A DNA stretch of 64,000 bases from Marchantia polymorpha subsp. ruderalis (taxonomy: Eukaryota > Streptophyta > Marchantiopsida > Marchantiales > Marchantiaceae): positions 4,982,501 to 5,046,500 of the forward strand of contig AP031356.1 in the NCBI GenBank assembly GCA_037833965.1, written 5' to 3'. The position numbers and the translations under genes are program-made. Below the pieces are notes generated by a model, which was not told the origin of the DNA, did not search any database, and worked only from the letters and a program-made list of their open reading frames with translations. This document shows, piece by piece, positions 45,101 through 59,200 of this stretch (position 1 is its first letter; each line of letters starts with the position of its first letter).

Positions 45101-48100
45101 CTTCATGTTCAAGCTGTCGTGGTGCAGAACATTCAAGTATGTCTATACGACCCTTGGGCACATTATGCGTTTTGCTTTAGGTGTTACCCACATGGTGCTG
45201 CGGAAGTCGAGGATCCTCAGTTTCAATGTCATAGTTTTGACGGTCGTATTCGTGAATCGTTATGCACATCATAGATTGAGAATTATCTACGCTTCTGAAC
45301 GACGGCTAGTTCTCAACGTTGTTAACTATGCTACGTTTAACGGTGGTCGCAACGCCAATATTTGGTGAATGAAGGCTATTACGCAAGGTCTGCGAGCTTA
45401 GCCCGTATTTTTCTTCTTTGCAGGAATGTTTTGCGACATCACCTCCAAAGGGACGAGTTGGAAACAGTGCTATTGATTACAAAGCCAAGAAAGTTCGGGA
45501 GAGAAGAGCATTAGTAGAAAATTCAGTTCAGAAATGTCGAGATATATGTGCAGATGTGGATGTTGCCGTCCAAAATCGCTTGGCTCAGCTGAATATTGGG
45601 TCCGAGAGGAGTCTGGAAGCTCATGCGTATGATTCTGGACGCCAAGTAATGGAGAAAAACCCCACACACAGTGTTCCAGACACGAGAGATGCCCAGACGC
45701 AGGCTATGTTCGGGCCTAGAAACAATGGGTCTGATGCCCAATCAAGTTCACCATGTGAACTTACTTACTGTGGTGGTTGTGTATCATCGGCTCTCTCAGC
45801 TGGTAACATGCATGACTTTGAGCAGGGTTCTTTGTCCAAGGAACAGAACTTGAAATGTGAATGTGATCTTATTGCTGAGACACATTCTAGGGTGATGAAG
45901 TTGCTCAGAGGATCAGTGGGTGGCAACGATTATCTATCTCATGTTGGAAGGGACCGTCTCACATCTGTTAAGTGTGCAGTAGATATGGGTTTTGCATCGT
46001 TCTCTCCAGATTGTACCGAAGTCGATGCGAAGAGTTCCCTGCATATCAGTACGCACAAGCATTCTACTCCCAGTGTACACCAAGCAGGATTGGACGGCGA
46101 AGAACCTGAAAGTATCTGGAGGGATTTTATATCCTGTCCGCATATTGGGTGTTCTTTTGGTACATTGGGTAGAAATTGTGACAGGTGTGGGCATCAAGAA
46201 AGAGCTTTTATAGGTGAGAACCAGATCCCTTTAGCCATGAGTAACTTATGTCGTCACATACTAAAGCTCTTAAACCCCTCTTTGAAACTTGAAGATGTGC
46301 GTTCGGAAGGTGGAGTGCGTGACGTTCCAGTTATTGAGGACATCAATCTGAAGGCACGATTGGCCAGTGCGAAGGTCTTGACTTCATGGTTATTCGAAGA
46401 GTTGCGCAGTATCCTTGCACATGATGTGCATTGCTTAAAGTCACACGTCAAAGAGAGAGGTAGTGTGGGGCTGCTAATGGAAGGACTACAGGTGATGCTG
46501 CTCGAGAACGCAAGTTTAGCCATCGGTCTAATGCAAGCTACTTGCCAAGATGAGAATTCGATGAATGATCTCATTTTAAGACTCCAAGGCTTGAAAGACG
46601 TCTTCAACACCGTGCCAACCGTAGAAGCCGAGTTGACCAAGGCGGGAATGGAAACGGAGAAGCACGAGCAGGTAAGGAGTAGTCGTGTTTTACCTCAGCT
46701 GGATGATACTAAAGTGCTCGACTGCTTCTCTGATCCCTTGTTTTGTCAGGTTGGGGTTGAGGGAACCCCAAGCAATGTTACAAAGTTAACTGCCGCTGGA
46801 CCAGCTCCTGGGAAACATAGTAGAAGCCTAGAATCTAGACAGCTGCAGGATAGAGGCATGGCCACCAAATATATAGGTCCCGGTGGGGCTCTGGAAAACG
46901 AGTCGACTCGAGCATTGTTTCTTGAGCAGGGTATCATGGGAGTAGAATCTTTGAATGTTAACTCGTGTTCTATGGATTTACTGGGCAAAGACAAATCTTC
47001 CACACAGGCAACACCTGGATCATCGCTTGACCAGGCGAGTCCAGTTTCCGTAGAAGCGTGTCAAGAGGATGGTTCTCTCTTCACTAAATTGCGAGATCCT
47101 GGATCAGATGAACAATCTAGTCTGATTGAGAGATTGAAGATGTCAAGAGAACACATAGCCACTTTAGATCGACAACTTGCTGTACTATACATCGAGAAGG
47201 ACAGGATCATGAAGGCTTTGGTAGAGGAGCTCAATGGGAAGGAAGAAATTGTGACAACGACGAAGCTGGAGAAGATCAGGCTAGCCCAAAGTTTAAAAAC
47301 TTTTATTGGTGAAGTGGCCCTTCACGACGAAGTGCTTTCGGCTGTATGCCTTGGTATTCATAATTTCGAGAAGGAGTTGGAGCAGAGGAGACCAAATCAC
47401 GGAGAAAGCCTTAGTCAAGTTAGTGTATATTCATAGCAGTCATTAGTCAAGAAGATTCATCGGTGAGATGAATGTTCTCAGGTTTGAAGTGGAGTGGTCC
47501 AAAGCAGAGAGGAGCTCGTGGTCGGTAGCAAGAGTCTATCCAAAGTGAATTGTTGGTTAGACTTTCTCCTTGAAAGTCGAAAAAAATTTCACTCATGGTT
47601 TTCTCCTCATATAGTTAGTTCATAAATCAAGTAAGAATTGTTATGTGGACGCAATAAAGGAATGGGTTTCCCTTGTCAAGGATGAAAGTGCGCTTGTTGC
47701 AGGGCCGATCCTTCATAACATGAGCCCCTGGATCCTTTCAGTCTCTGAACGTTAGCCTCCCTTACATGTCTTCTTTGATTTCAGACTTTCATCTCTCAGG
47801 ACAAATGACTCTTGTCTACCTGTTGGCTGATGCCTCATACAACTTTTGTGATTCAGTGTCGGGGTATTTTGGCACCACTTAGTTTTGCGACTTTAGAAGT
47901 TGGGGTATATAATCCGCAATAAATGTTCTGTCAAGGGCTGACTCAGAATTTGTATCTTCAGACAGAAACCCCGATCCAAATTACTCAAGTGGCAGCACCG
48001 AAAGAACAAACCTTCTCAACGGTAAAGTTTTTTGTATTGTTGAAAGTAGATCATCCACTTACCTGTTATCTGTATTCCATTACTGATACACCTTCGGGTG

Positions 48101-51100
48101 AGTTTTAGTGAAGTCTGCATACTTGTGTTATCTCTTACGTAGAGTGTTTTGATAGAGTGACAAAACTTAGCACTATTAAGTTTCCTGTCGTTTGGTGAAT
48201 AATGAGTTTCCTACCTTTCGAGGATAGAGTTTGCAATTATCCAACGCTTCAGCAGTTTTGTAAGTTTTATTTATTCTGTTTCGAATCTTTGCAACTAATA
48301 TTGGCAGTGACTTTCCAGATCTCAAGCATGGATGCGTCAACGAAGATCTCCCCCGGTGCAGTTCCGGCCAGGTGTGTTGAACTGGAGTTTACATGAACTT
48401 CGTAGCCTTCTTGTTCTGTTTGTTTATCTCGATCCTAGTTTTCTCCGCTACGTCTGACGGGACTCGTAATATATAATAGAACTTGTCCAGAAACAAGTTG
48501 TTCCCAAAGGAATCTTTGACAACGATTGAGTTCTCCCGTCGTCGTAACCTTCAATAGAGACTTCAAGTCCGAGTTCATCCGAATTTCCTGTTCCGTTGCA
48601 ATATGGTAGTTAGATTGCACTCGCGTATAGACAGTGCATAACAAACTAAAGAAGGAATAGGGATGACTCACTCTGGCGTAAGCGTAGAGGGTGCATTGCG
48701 ACTAAAGATTATCCTGTCCAAATTCAATTTTGCAGAGTCTTGAAGCTTGAAGGTGTAGAAGAAATGCTGGGGGAACTGTTGCAATATAGCATGCTTCGAC
48801 TTCTAAATAGAGAACAGCAAATGGTGAAAGTGAGTCTTAACGTGTGCCTAGACTTTGGTTTCAAAGGAGTGTTCAGAAAATAAATTAAAAGATAATTAAA
48901 TATATCTTGTCGCGTCGCCCTCGCTTTTCCTACTAATATTAGGCGAAAAGCATTGGAAATCTCTGGTGCGACTTGGCTGAACCCAGAGACATAGGGCTTA
49001 AGAAGTCGTGCGACATGTCAGGATTCTGTCGCTAGCAGTAATGTCTTCATATTTAACAAGTACTAATTTGCACTTTGGTCGTGTACAGGGGAGCACGCTG
49101 TTTATTGTTTTAACCGTCGGACTGCAACCCACTTCTATATTCTCAGATGGACCGCTGCAGTTGCAGCTGTGCGTGGAGAACATAAAAGAAATAGGTTCAG
49201 CAGGTAGATCAGATCATCAATCTGATTCTTTGAAACCAGGGGAAATGTTTCGTCAGCAGCCGAGTCCAGGGCTGCAATCGGGAACTTGTGTCGCAATGAC
49301 AGGAGCGGTGAGACGGGTTCGAACGAAGAAACATGAAGTCACTGCAGCCGACATGCAAACTTGGAACATTGGTGGGAACTGTGACCAAAAGCAGTTAGAA
49401 GTTTCTAATTGTGATCAGTACCCGAAGGCCAAAACTATACAGCAATTCACGTGGAGAACAATTGACTCGGAGGAAAAATTGAGAGACCAGCTTCTGATCG
49501 AGGTGAGCAATAATTCTTTTTGCAGAGCTTAAATTATATATTTTCGCTCTTTTAAAGTACAAACTATACGGTTCCGGCACTTTCCTGCATGAGAAGGCTC
49601 CGGGTGTCCAACGTTTTGAGAGATTTATACTGGTCGTGCAGGTGGAGAGAGTGAAGGAGCTCGAGCGCTCACTTGCATCTTCGGAAATGGAGGTAGTAGA
49701 GCTCAAAATCGAGTTGGAAGACCTGCGGTAAGTGAAGAGTTTTTTCTACACTTCCATCGGATGTTTCTTATTAGCGATATGTATGTTAATGGATAGCTTT
49801 ACTGGCTGACATAATTCCTCGGCAAGACAGTAACAGGGTTCTCTTTTCATGTTCTTGAAAGATATTGGATTTTATCTAGGAATTTAGCAATACGTATAGA
49901 TGAGAAAAATTGAAAGTAAAATAGGGAGGTACTGTGATTATATCTTAATCAGCAATTATCGAGGTATGTGCTCATTCTGCACTGTCGACAGTTCCAGGAT
50001 GCAGATGTGCGAGGTTACTACTCAACATGGAACGGAGTTCCAGTTTGAGCTGGAGCTGGAGGCGCTAAAGATTCAGTGTGAGAATTATGAAGAGGAAATT
50101 CGACTGATTTTGGAGCAAGTTCCAACTGTAGATGACGACCTTAGGAGAGAGCGTAAGCTCATTGAGGTCACGGAGGAGAATGTGTTCTTGAGAAATTGTC
50201 TTACAAAAGCTGAAAAGCGCCTTTCGCGTCGAAAGGTAAGCTGTTTTGATTCGGTTTGATTGCAATATGTAATGCAATTTGTTCGTCAACGGAAATATCT
50301 GATAATGATGACTAGCAAGTCTAACCTTGATTATTAAATTTTCATGAAGGCCCGGCGAACGACATCTACGACAACAACACACACTCGCGTATCGGAGGAG
50401 AATTTGAAGGTTTGGACTAATATTCCCGTCCCTTGGATTATATTTCCAAATTCAGTAATTGAAAATCAGCTTCCTGAAGTTGTGTGTTTCGCTACTTTCG
50501 TTAAGAAGACGTCTGACCTCTGGAATGATATGTGTGTTTCATTTAACACTAGCACGGCCAGTATGCTGTGTCATTATGAAGTGACACTCCTGGCTTATTC
50601 TGTAACATGTCCTTGTATCCTTAAATATCCTTGCTTTACGTTTATTGGGCAGTTTCGATGGATCTGAACTTGACACTGATCCATATTTTTTGCCTTCACT
50701 TCCCAGGATGAAGACGTAGCAGTTTCATTCAGCCGGGTTCACCATGCTGGTTCGCCTGTAAAGGTTGATGGTCAAACTATATTGTCTCCTGTAGTGAACT
50801 CCGTTGACCGTCCAAGACATGGAGAAATATGTGATCAGGATCTTAAAGTTTCTGGCCTTCTGCGCGAGGTCGAAATGTTGAGAGAACAAGTAAGTCAGCA
50901 GTATGACTTTTGATTTCGAGATAATATGTTTGTTGTGATGTTCGACTTCTTGATACAGGACTTCGTCAATATATCGTTCCTAGGAAGTAACGGGTTTCTG
51001 TTGTACGACACATAATTCATAGTTCCAACATACAAGGAATATATCCCAAGCTCTATGCCGCTTGTACTGTTAGAGACTTCGGTGAAACGTTTTGTCAAGG

Positions 51101-51559
51101 TTTGGGCCTAATCAAGTGGTTTCTGCTCTGCAGTTGGCGACGCAGGACATTAAGCCGACACCTCAAAAGCCTTCTTATTCTGTGGTGCGTATTGTTTGAG
51201 ATTTTTTTTGGTTATATTTCAAATCGCGTCCTAACTGGATAGGATATGAAATATTGTTGGCATGTTTACTGCATTCTTCCAGCTTATTATATGACGTTTT
51301 GTTTGACGTCCTTGTTATTTCATCTCAGGTTGATGCGCAGGCCAGGGAGTATGATGGCGCTTCGAAACCCGATATTTGTAAAACCGACAAAGGTAATATA
51401 ACACCACATGACTTCCCAAGGTCAGTGAGATCTGCATTAGGAGAACTGGAGTTGAATGGCAGGAATGCAAATGCAGCTTGTAGGAATCCCAAGAGGAGGA
51501 GGCAACAGTCCGTGAATGAGTACTCTTCGAACAAGGAAAATTTGGTCAATTACCGATAA
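39107..51559 (+). CDS. KIN7O: KIN-7O-type (CENP-E-like) kinesin, about 30 exons
   Basis: Plus-end microtubule motor of the kinesin-7 family, expected to act on spindle or division arrays. Exons: 39107-39257, 39631-39720, 40317-40435, 40662-40775, 40935-41016, 41171-41238, 41406-41483, 41623-41768, 42079-42181, 42339-42419, 42560-42628, 42887-42949, 43075-43242, 43391-43447, 43792-44103, 44275-44340, 44659-44790, 44978-45136, 45424-47418 (possible in-frame intron 46672-46749), 47962-48021, 48319-48371, 48736-48829, 49089-49502, 49642-49727, 49998-50235, 50350-50409, 50707-50889, 51134-51184, 51329-51559. Phases agree throughout. Motor residues 1-344: P-loop GQTSSGKT (87-94), switch I SSRSH (199-203), switch II DLAGSE (238-243), YRDSKLT. 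A coiled-coil stalk follows ([20 protein letters not shown]), and basic NPKRRRQQ near the end may direct nuclear entry. About 1,814 residues. Motor and neck match my memory of Arabidopsis At3g10180 closely. The exon at 47962 and the 3' end of the long exon are least sure. An in-frame ATG at 39065 is a weaker start. Confidence 0.92.
46672..46749 (+). other. Putative 78-base in-frame intron (exitron) in the long kinesin exon
   Basis: GTAAGGAG follows GAGCAG, a strong donor. TACTAAA, a good branch point, lies 37-43 bases downstream, then a pyrimidine-rich tract ends in TTTTGTCAG. Length 78 is a multiple of three and the frame is open throughout, so both spliced and retained forms encode protein, differing by 26 residues. 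Confidence 0.55.
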
Positions 51560-54429
51560 ACGAGCTGATATTCTCTGACAGTCATGCATTCACGAGAAAT
51601 GTAAATTGACCGGTGTCTCAGAACCAAAAGACGTGCAGCTATTATAGCCATCAACTCCGGGCCACAATTTCCACTTGTACATCACTGTAATTTTAACGGG
51701 CCCCTGGGAGTCCTAATTCAGTGGCCTAATATAGCGCACCATGTCAACAATCTGTATAACAGGATTAGGCCATTATGAATGCATCTGTCTACGGCCCTTC
51801 ACGCTGATTCCTATTGAGGTTAATGATCGTGTGATCCAAACTAAAATATAAAGTGAAGCAATGCTCGCGATATGGATTCGAAAAATATTACAAAGCAGAC
51901 ATTTTGAAACTCACGCGTTGGTACACTGCAATATGAAATTGTGCACGAAATTACCACTCGCATCATGTCTATGGGATTGTGCACAATATTACCACTTGCA
52001 TCATGTCTTTACCCTCACACAATTCGTTCGTGTGAGAGAGAAAATTGGATTCGAAGTATTACTTTGAAGAAGTTATTCTTGCTTGTACGGTATCTCGATC
52101 TCTTTTGGAGCCAACGAGTGTTTTATCCTTGGCAGCATAGAGCATCTGTAGAACATGAGGGAGTTTTGTGACGGATGGAGAAAAAATATCCTGTAAGGGA
52201 AATAAGAAGTTGAAGTAAAGGAATCGTAATTATCAGCAGTCGAGGGAGACCCGACTTACCCAGCGTCGGACTTCACCAGTGAACCACAGTGGTATACCAC
52301 AGCGAGTTTAACTCGCGTGAAACTTCCTCGGTGAAAAGAGTCTTCAGAAGGACCATAGAGATAAAATGTTAGGCCATCTGCGGGAAAGCAGGCGTCTTCA
52401 CTTCTGGACTCGTCAGATGCCGCAGTTGTAGTGTACTTGTGGAGTAGATGCGCGTGTAGGTGTTGAGGTAAAAGCCACTTGAGGCACATGGTGTCTCTCG
52501 CTTTGGTGTACTCATCATCGGAGGTCTGTGATCTTCGGAGTGACGAAAGATGGTATCTTGAGCCGATCTATCTATCTATTGACAATATCACACCGAATCA
52601 CTAACCAACTTCGATCCGAGAAATGGAAGATATCACACGATAATTCATCCATTATTCTGGCCGAGGCTTCTCTTCTCTTTTTGGTTCCATCATCACATGG
52701 ACTTCCGCCGGACGCCGGCCTTTCGAATGAGTCTGATCTTCACTTCCAATCTCCATCCTCTCTCGGAAAGATAACGTTTCCATTTTATGTCGAGCAATCC
52801 TGTAAAGCTTTCGTGACTTTTTAAAACTGCAAGAGCACCGCAGCAAATCCTCATGCCATACTTTTCACACTACGGCTCGAGGAAAGCTTGCCATACTTTC
52901 GCAAGGTTTTCCAAAGATGTTCATCCGACCTCAAGTTCTGATTTTTATCTGTATCGATACCGGAAAATCGTGGAATCAACCGATGGCTCACGATTCTGGA
53001 AGCTCTTCCTCTCGCCTGATCCAGGTTAGCTGGCTTGCAAGCGAAAGCATTGTTGCATGATGGGCATGTTCGTATGGTGGATAGAAAAAGAGCGCTCAGC
53101 TTAGACGAGGAAGAGGAGAGCGCTTCTAAGAGCTGCCCATCGGCTCAGCTGGATTCTGCTGGACTTCGTCGTCCTCTCTCGTTCTTTCTTTCTTTCAGGG
53201 ATTTTGCCCTTGGGCTCTATTTAATGCGCTGCTCCCCCTTCGTACAGCAGAATGTTTGTATATATTTGCGGCCTGAGGTTGGTGGCTCTTTTCACCTGTT
53301 GACATAAAACTAGACCATAAGAAATAAAGAAAGAAGATTCAGGCAAGAGTTGTTTCGGTATATGCCAGTTACCCATTATATCTTCTGGGCTCTACCAATT
53401 AGCTGGTCTCCTTGTATGACGTCGATCTTTTGCCAATGTTGTTAATCGGATCCGATAGCTCAGCTCTACGATAAGCACAAGGCGCAAAGCGGAAAAAACC
53501 AGTCACGACCAACGAGGTGACGTCTTTGGTCTTGTGCTTATTTTCGTCTCTTGATTTGTGCTCCTAGATCCAGTACCAGTCACTCCAAACCAACGACAGC
53601 CAACATGTTCAACTTGATTACTTTTGAACCTCATGCGAGAGACACAACACCTAACGGAAATATTATCTAAAAAATCATTGATAATTTAAATCTTCATAGA
53701 TACGCCAAGCTTTACTTCTAAGCCAACTTAACTGTACAAAGGAGACTCTGTACTATGGCATGAGATCTGACAGGCGGAACAAACAAAATCTTCGCAGGAC
53801 AAACTGATTGCGAGGCTGATTGAGACTTGGGAAAACTCGTGATCTGTGAATTCACGAGTTCAATGATTACTGCCTCTAAATTTCAACTCATTGGAGCTCC
53901 AAACACCTGTTTTCATTTCGTCCTACTTCTGGCAATATATACCTTACTAAACTTAGAGATGCTGGAGAAAATAAATTCTGAAGATATTTTAGCCACTAGG
54001 TTTAAGAAGGTTAGTGAGGATTTCTACTTAGATTGTGAATATAAAATAACTCTTGTTTCTTAACTATTTTACATGTGATGGAACCTCTATCATATATATA
54101 ATAGAAAATTATACTTCATCCCAATCAAGCAAATGAAGGTTGATTATTCCATCTCTTTCATGTTGAACAGCTAGTGCTGCAGCAACAAGTGAGATCTCTA
54201 ATAAGAGGGTAACCTAATCCACGTATGGTAGAGTTTATGAGATGATAGTTATTCATAATACTTCATAGGTGGCAACAACTGAAATCTCTCAAGTATAGAA
54301 GTATGAAGCGTTTCATCTTTTTGCTCCATTAAATTTGAAGTCATTCGCAGCTAAGGATGCTAATTTTGAAATGTTTGCAAGGGAGTGCTGATGAATCATA
54401 ATATTTGATTGTGAACATCACACTTTCAA
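51560..54429. other. Kinesin 3' flank and unassigned sequence
   Basis: The kinesin 3' untranslated region must begin here. Frames at 52256-52489 (minus) and 53035-53307 (plus, containing RMVDRKRALSLDEEEESA) are mildly protein-like and could be exons of an unrecognised gene, but no domain or splicing supports them. Confidence 0.35.
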
Positions 54430-57400
54430 TTCATTATTGATAGTGATAAACCAAAAAAGAAGAAATAAAGAAGAAACTCAAGTGACAGTAGATTCACACC
54501 AAGAATAAACATGAGACACGAGATGTAACTTGTTTAACCCTCAAGGGCCACGTCCATGGCATAGAATTCATGTACGCGTTTGATTAACCTGTGAAATGTT
54601 GTTTCAATCAAGAATCTATGGGGTTAAAAACCCTCACTTCAGGCGGAGAGCTAGCTAAACTTAACTCAAGGTTATTTCTAAACAGAAATTAATCTCAACA
54701 ATATTCCCCTTAACTGTAATCTCTGTATACTATATTAATACTCTGTGGAAAGTTTAGAAAGAAATCTTACACAAGATCCTTTTGTTAATCAGAGTTAACT
54801 GGAACTAAACCGTAACCATACAGGATAGGAAAGTATATCCATTTAAGAAAGTAACTAAAAAGGTTGCTAGCATAGAGTAAACAGTAACCTCCGTACCTTG
54901 TATCATTCTCCGCAAAAACTTCGAGAATAAAAATCCAACACAATGTTAATCTTGTTAATCGGAGTTAACTAGAACTAAATCATAATCATAACATGATAGA
55001 GTAATTATATAAAGAATCAACTAAAAATACTATGCTAGCAAACTCTATCTGTGCTTCACATGCATAACATCCATAGTAGCAATTTGTCGCTTAGAACTCT
55101 TCAAAGAAATAACTTTGATCAATGCATCAATTTGATTGAGTTTTTAGTTTATCTTGACTAACTTGATAGTTTTATCAAATGTTGCTTGTCTGATAAAATA
55201 ATGTTGATGTGCTTCATTCTACTCTTCATGATCTAGTTTGCAGCCAAATGTAGAGCACTCTAATTATCACAATGAAAATTTATTGTGCCATGTGTGTCAA
55301 TCCAATTTCCATGATAAGACTGTCTAATCAAATAGCTTCATTTGCCGCTTTGGCTCACACCACATATTCAACTTGAGTTGTAGATTGAACTATGCAACTG
55401 TGCAAGATAAATATCCAATTAGTGCTTCCATCATGAAATATAAACACACACCAATGATAGATTTACTCTTGTTCAGATCTTGTCCATAGTTAGATCTAAC
55501 GTAACTTAACAAGAATTTGGCTTTGTCAATAAGCCATAATTTAGGATACTCTTGAAATATCTTAGAATTCATTTCACTGAATGTACTCACCTTGTCCATC
55601 GCTAGAGCAATATCAAATGCACATCATCAAATACATGAAACTCACAACAGCTTGTTCACACTCAACACAAGGCATTTTTTCCTTTATGTCATCGATAGAA
55701 CATTTAGTTGCGGAAAGTTTGAAATGTGATATCAAGACAATCCACATTCATTTGAATTTGATCATGTTGAAACTTTTAAGTATATTAAAAACATACTTGC
55801 CCTAACACAACCATAGCCTTTTCTTTTCAAAATTTCTATAAATAATGTTGTCTAATATACTCTTCAAATACTACATATCCTTAATCTTAAACTAAGACTT
55901 CAATTGACTCTTGCATTTATTAACATCTGGTTAGTTCCTTCCCAAGATGAACATGTCATAAACATAAAGTATTAGTATAATGAAATTGAAAGTTTCATCA
56001 TTCATCTTCTTCATGTAGACACAAAAATCATATACACTCTATAAAAAACCTTATGCCTTCATGAACTCATCAAATTGCGTGTTTCATTGCCTAGAAGCTT
56101 GTTTCAGTCCATAAAGTGATTTTAGCAATTTACTAACTAACCTCTCCTGGCCTTCAACCTCAAAGTCATCTGATTGTCTCATGTAAATATCCATAGATAA
56201 AAGTTGTACCCACATTCATCTGATGCATAACAATATTAAATATTGCAGCTAGTGCACATATCCAACAAATTATAACATACTTTGATACATGTGAAAAAGA
56301 CTTTGTTGTAGTCCACATCCTTATCATGTGTGAAACCTTTAGCCACCAACTTGATTTTGAAGACTTTGCCTCGTCATTTGTTAGATTTTTCTTTAGTTGT
56401 ACATCCACTTAGAATCAATAAACGATTGATATCTAGAAAGCTCAACCAACTCTTAAATCTTGTTATCAATCAACAACATGCGTTATAACAACACCTCACT
56501 CAAGCTTATTGATCGAAGCTTGAACAACCTTGAACAAAGAAGTTTTGACTTCTTCCAATATTAGTTCAATATCATTCCCATATTCTATATGAATGTCACA
56601 ATTTTTGAGAATGAATGAGTTGATACTACTACATAGTTATTTAATCCTGTTCTACACCATACCTTTTAGATGCCAAATTATCACAACTTGATGATATACT
56701 AATAAAGATTTCCAATTCTAGTGAATGATATATATCGTATGGTGCAAATACAAGAATTTCATAAACAATAATTTGTTACTCTAGTTCCAATTTCTGAAGA
56801 ACTTGCTCCATGTATGCGTGTTATAACCATATTTAGTTAGTTAGAATTAAAATAGAGGTTATTCAAGATTGAATAGAGTAGGTAATAGTGGAATATTTAT
56901 AGTGCCATGTCAGCAATACGTGTGCTAGTTGAATGTGTTAGCTGGAAGCAACACGTCATCAATCCGTGTGCTTGTTAGGTAAATATTGAATATGCTAGTT
57001 AGAAGCAACATGTTATCAATCCATGTGCTCTTTATGTATATCCACCATGTCATTAATCCAATAGAAGGTTATTGTATGATGGGAAAAAGATGTTATTTTT
57101 GTGTATGTGTCTGAATTATCTATATAAAATCTGGTAAAATGAACTTCTTCATAGATAGTATTGTACTCTATCAAGTACAGATAATTTTACTTATATCCGC
57201 AAAGAATAATCCTATTATATGATCTAACACGTCTTTTTTAAAGCTCCACTCTACATTGTGTGAGTCTAACATTCAAAGAGTTTTAGATTCATATGAAGTA
57301 GAGTGGAGATTCATATAAGATATCATATTAAATAGAATCCTATTGTGAATCATTGTACGTTGGACCACATTAAATATGCGGATCTTCACAAATCCAACAT

Positions 57401-58560
57401 CCTCAATCTACGAGGCTGATTGGTTCCCATAAAAATTGAGTACTTAAATCTTGAAAAATACAAAAAAATTCTCTAATATAATAAATGTGATAAGAAAAAA
57501 TATTAACCAAAATTCATTTGTCATCAACAACCTTTGGTGAACTACAAAGATCATACCTTTAGCATCATAGGCCATCCTCAATTACATCTCCTTCTCGAGA
57601 TCAAAAGGTCATGTAACGTTCACATCTTTGATCTTCATCTGATAGTCGTTCTTGATGTGACAATTTTTGCCATATCTCGAGTTGATCGACATCTTGCTTT
57701 GAGGAACTTATTTCTAGACTAAGTACTCTTTCTCTTAGGGTTGCACCCTTTGATCTGAATCTCGTACTCTTGGATCCGACACTAAGCAAATCGTCAACAT
57801 TCTTAGAACGTGATTAATGTCAAATCACAATCAATGTCGTCCCAGAAGTGGAATTTTCACATCCAGGACCTCCACCTCGTTTGCCAATAAATCACTTACA
57901 AGCTTGTTGCACATTATAGTGTTTGTATCACGATGAAGAAAAATATTTGATAGTATCTACTAGTATGATGAGAGCGAGCTAAGAAGATGTAAAATCTTCT
58001 TCGCGTTGGAAATATCCTCCTCCATAGAGATCTATCACCAGATCACCGAAGTCATGTATGTGATTTTGGATTCTAAATTTGGCCCTCATCTTGAACTTCA
58101 ATAACTTTAGTATGTATATAATATGTTTGACCATTCTTTCTTATGGAACTGTAGATGAAGAGTGTGAAAAAGCATACTGTTATTTGAGCATACTCTTTGA
58201 CCTGCTTCATAATCAAAGGATCAAAATGCCCCATCATCTTGTACAAGACCATCTCTCATTTTGAAATTGATAATGTTAACATATTTCTTACTGCAAAGTC
58301 TTTTAACTTCTCTCTTACCTACTTTTTTCAAAGCAAGTAAATAGTTCGTTCATCAAATAAGACAATATTATAGCCTATTTAAATGCTCCATCTCTATTAT
58401 ACAAAAACTAAAGATAATGGCATTTTCAGCGGCAATTTTTTCCTTGTCCGTCATCTATTAGCTCTCTAAAGTTATTTAAATCCACCAATCACGTTAAGAG
58501 TTTTTCAATGATACCCAATTGTCTATTTTTGGAGAAAAATTCTGTCATATAAAATATTTG
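54430..58560 (-). mobile_element. Decayed copia element relic, related to the one at 19.5-31.5 kb
   Basis: An LTR-like stretch ending TCTCAACA at 54700 is followed by a purine tract (minus strand) and then by sequence parallel to the first copia element: RNase H and reverse transcriptase likeness (about 55.0-56.4 kb) and, beyond an inserted LTR, words such as CATAGGCCATCC and GTCGTCCCAGAAGTGG also found in that element (57.5-57.9 kb). It is broken in many places and looks much older than the 19.5 kb copy. The far LTR is not seen. Confidence 0.75.
56819..57229 (+). repeat. Solo gypsy LTR relic inside the copia relic
   Basis: Begins TGTTATAACCATATTTAGTT, matching the start of the gypsy LTR at 23033 (TGTAACCATCTTTAGTT), and keeps degraded forms of its internal repeats (GCCATGTCAGCAATACGTG, AACACGTCATCAATCCGTG). 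No internal gypsy region follows, so it is a solo LTR or fragment. The right border is approximate. Confidence 0.7.
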
Positions 58561-58779
58561 GATGAAATATTTCACAAAATGTGTCCAAAATTTGTAAAAA
58601 ATCCATAAAATTTACTCTTTTGATATCAATTCTAGTTTTAGATACTTTGAAAAATAAAGTATAATTTATGTAGGTATTTTGAATCTTACTACTCGAGTAA
58701 CTATGTTCATTGTGATAGTTCATGATTTTTTTTTCAAGTGGATAGAGGCTAGATCATTGAAATCTACTTATGAAAAGTA

Positions 58780-59200
58780 TTCATGAAATTATCATAACTA
58801 GATTTGATTGTTCCTTAGAATTTGTATCGGATAGAGGCGAAGAGTTTGTGAAAAATGCTATTCAAGCCATGTAAGAGCATTATTCCATCAAGATTTGAGT
58901 GACCAATTCCTATAAATCCAATGTTAATGGTTTGGCGGAAAGTAACAACTACACACTTTGTATGATGTTCGTCAAAGATGCAAACATGGACAGAAGCAAG
59001 TAAAATTAGGACAAGATGCTACATGCTATCTTGTGAGAATATCAAATGACATGGAAGACATCCATTGAATATTCGCCTTTTTAAATGATGTATGGAAATG
59101 AGTCAAAACTTTCCATACAATTTGATTTGACTATCTTTAAAACAATCAGAAGTTGAAAAAAACAAGTGAAATAAAACCCATCAATTCTTGCTAGCAACAA
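58780..59200 (+). mobile_element. Decayed gypsy-type integrase fragment
   Basis: The plus strand shows traces of an integrase core (RGEEFVKNAIQ, VNGLAESNN, MMYGNESK). It is broken in many places and has no LTR that I can assign. It differs from the intact gypsy element, so it comes from another, older family. Confidence 0.55.
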
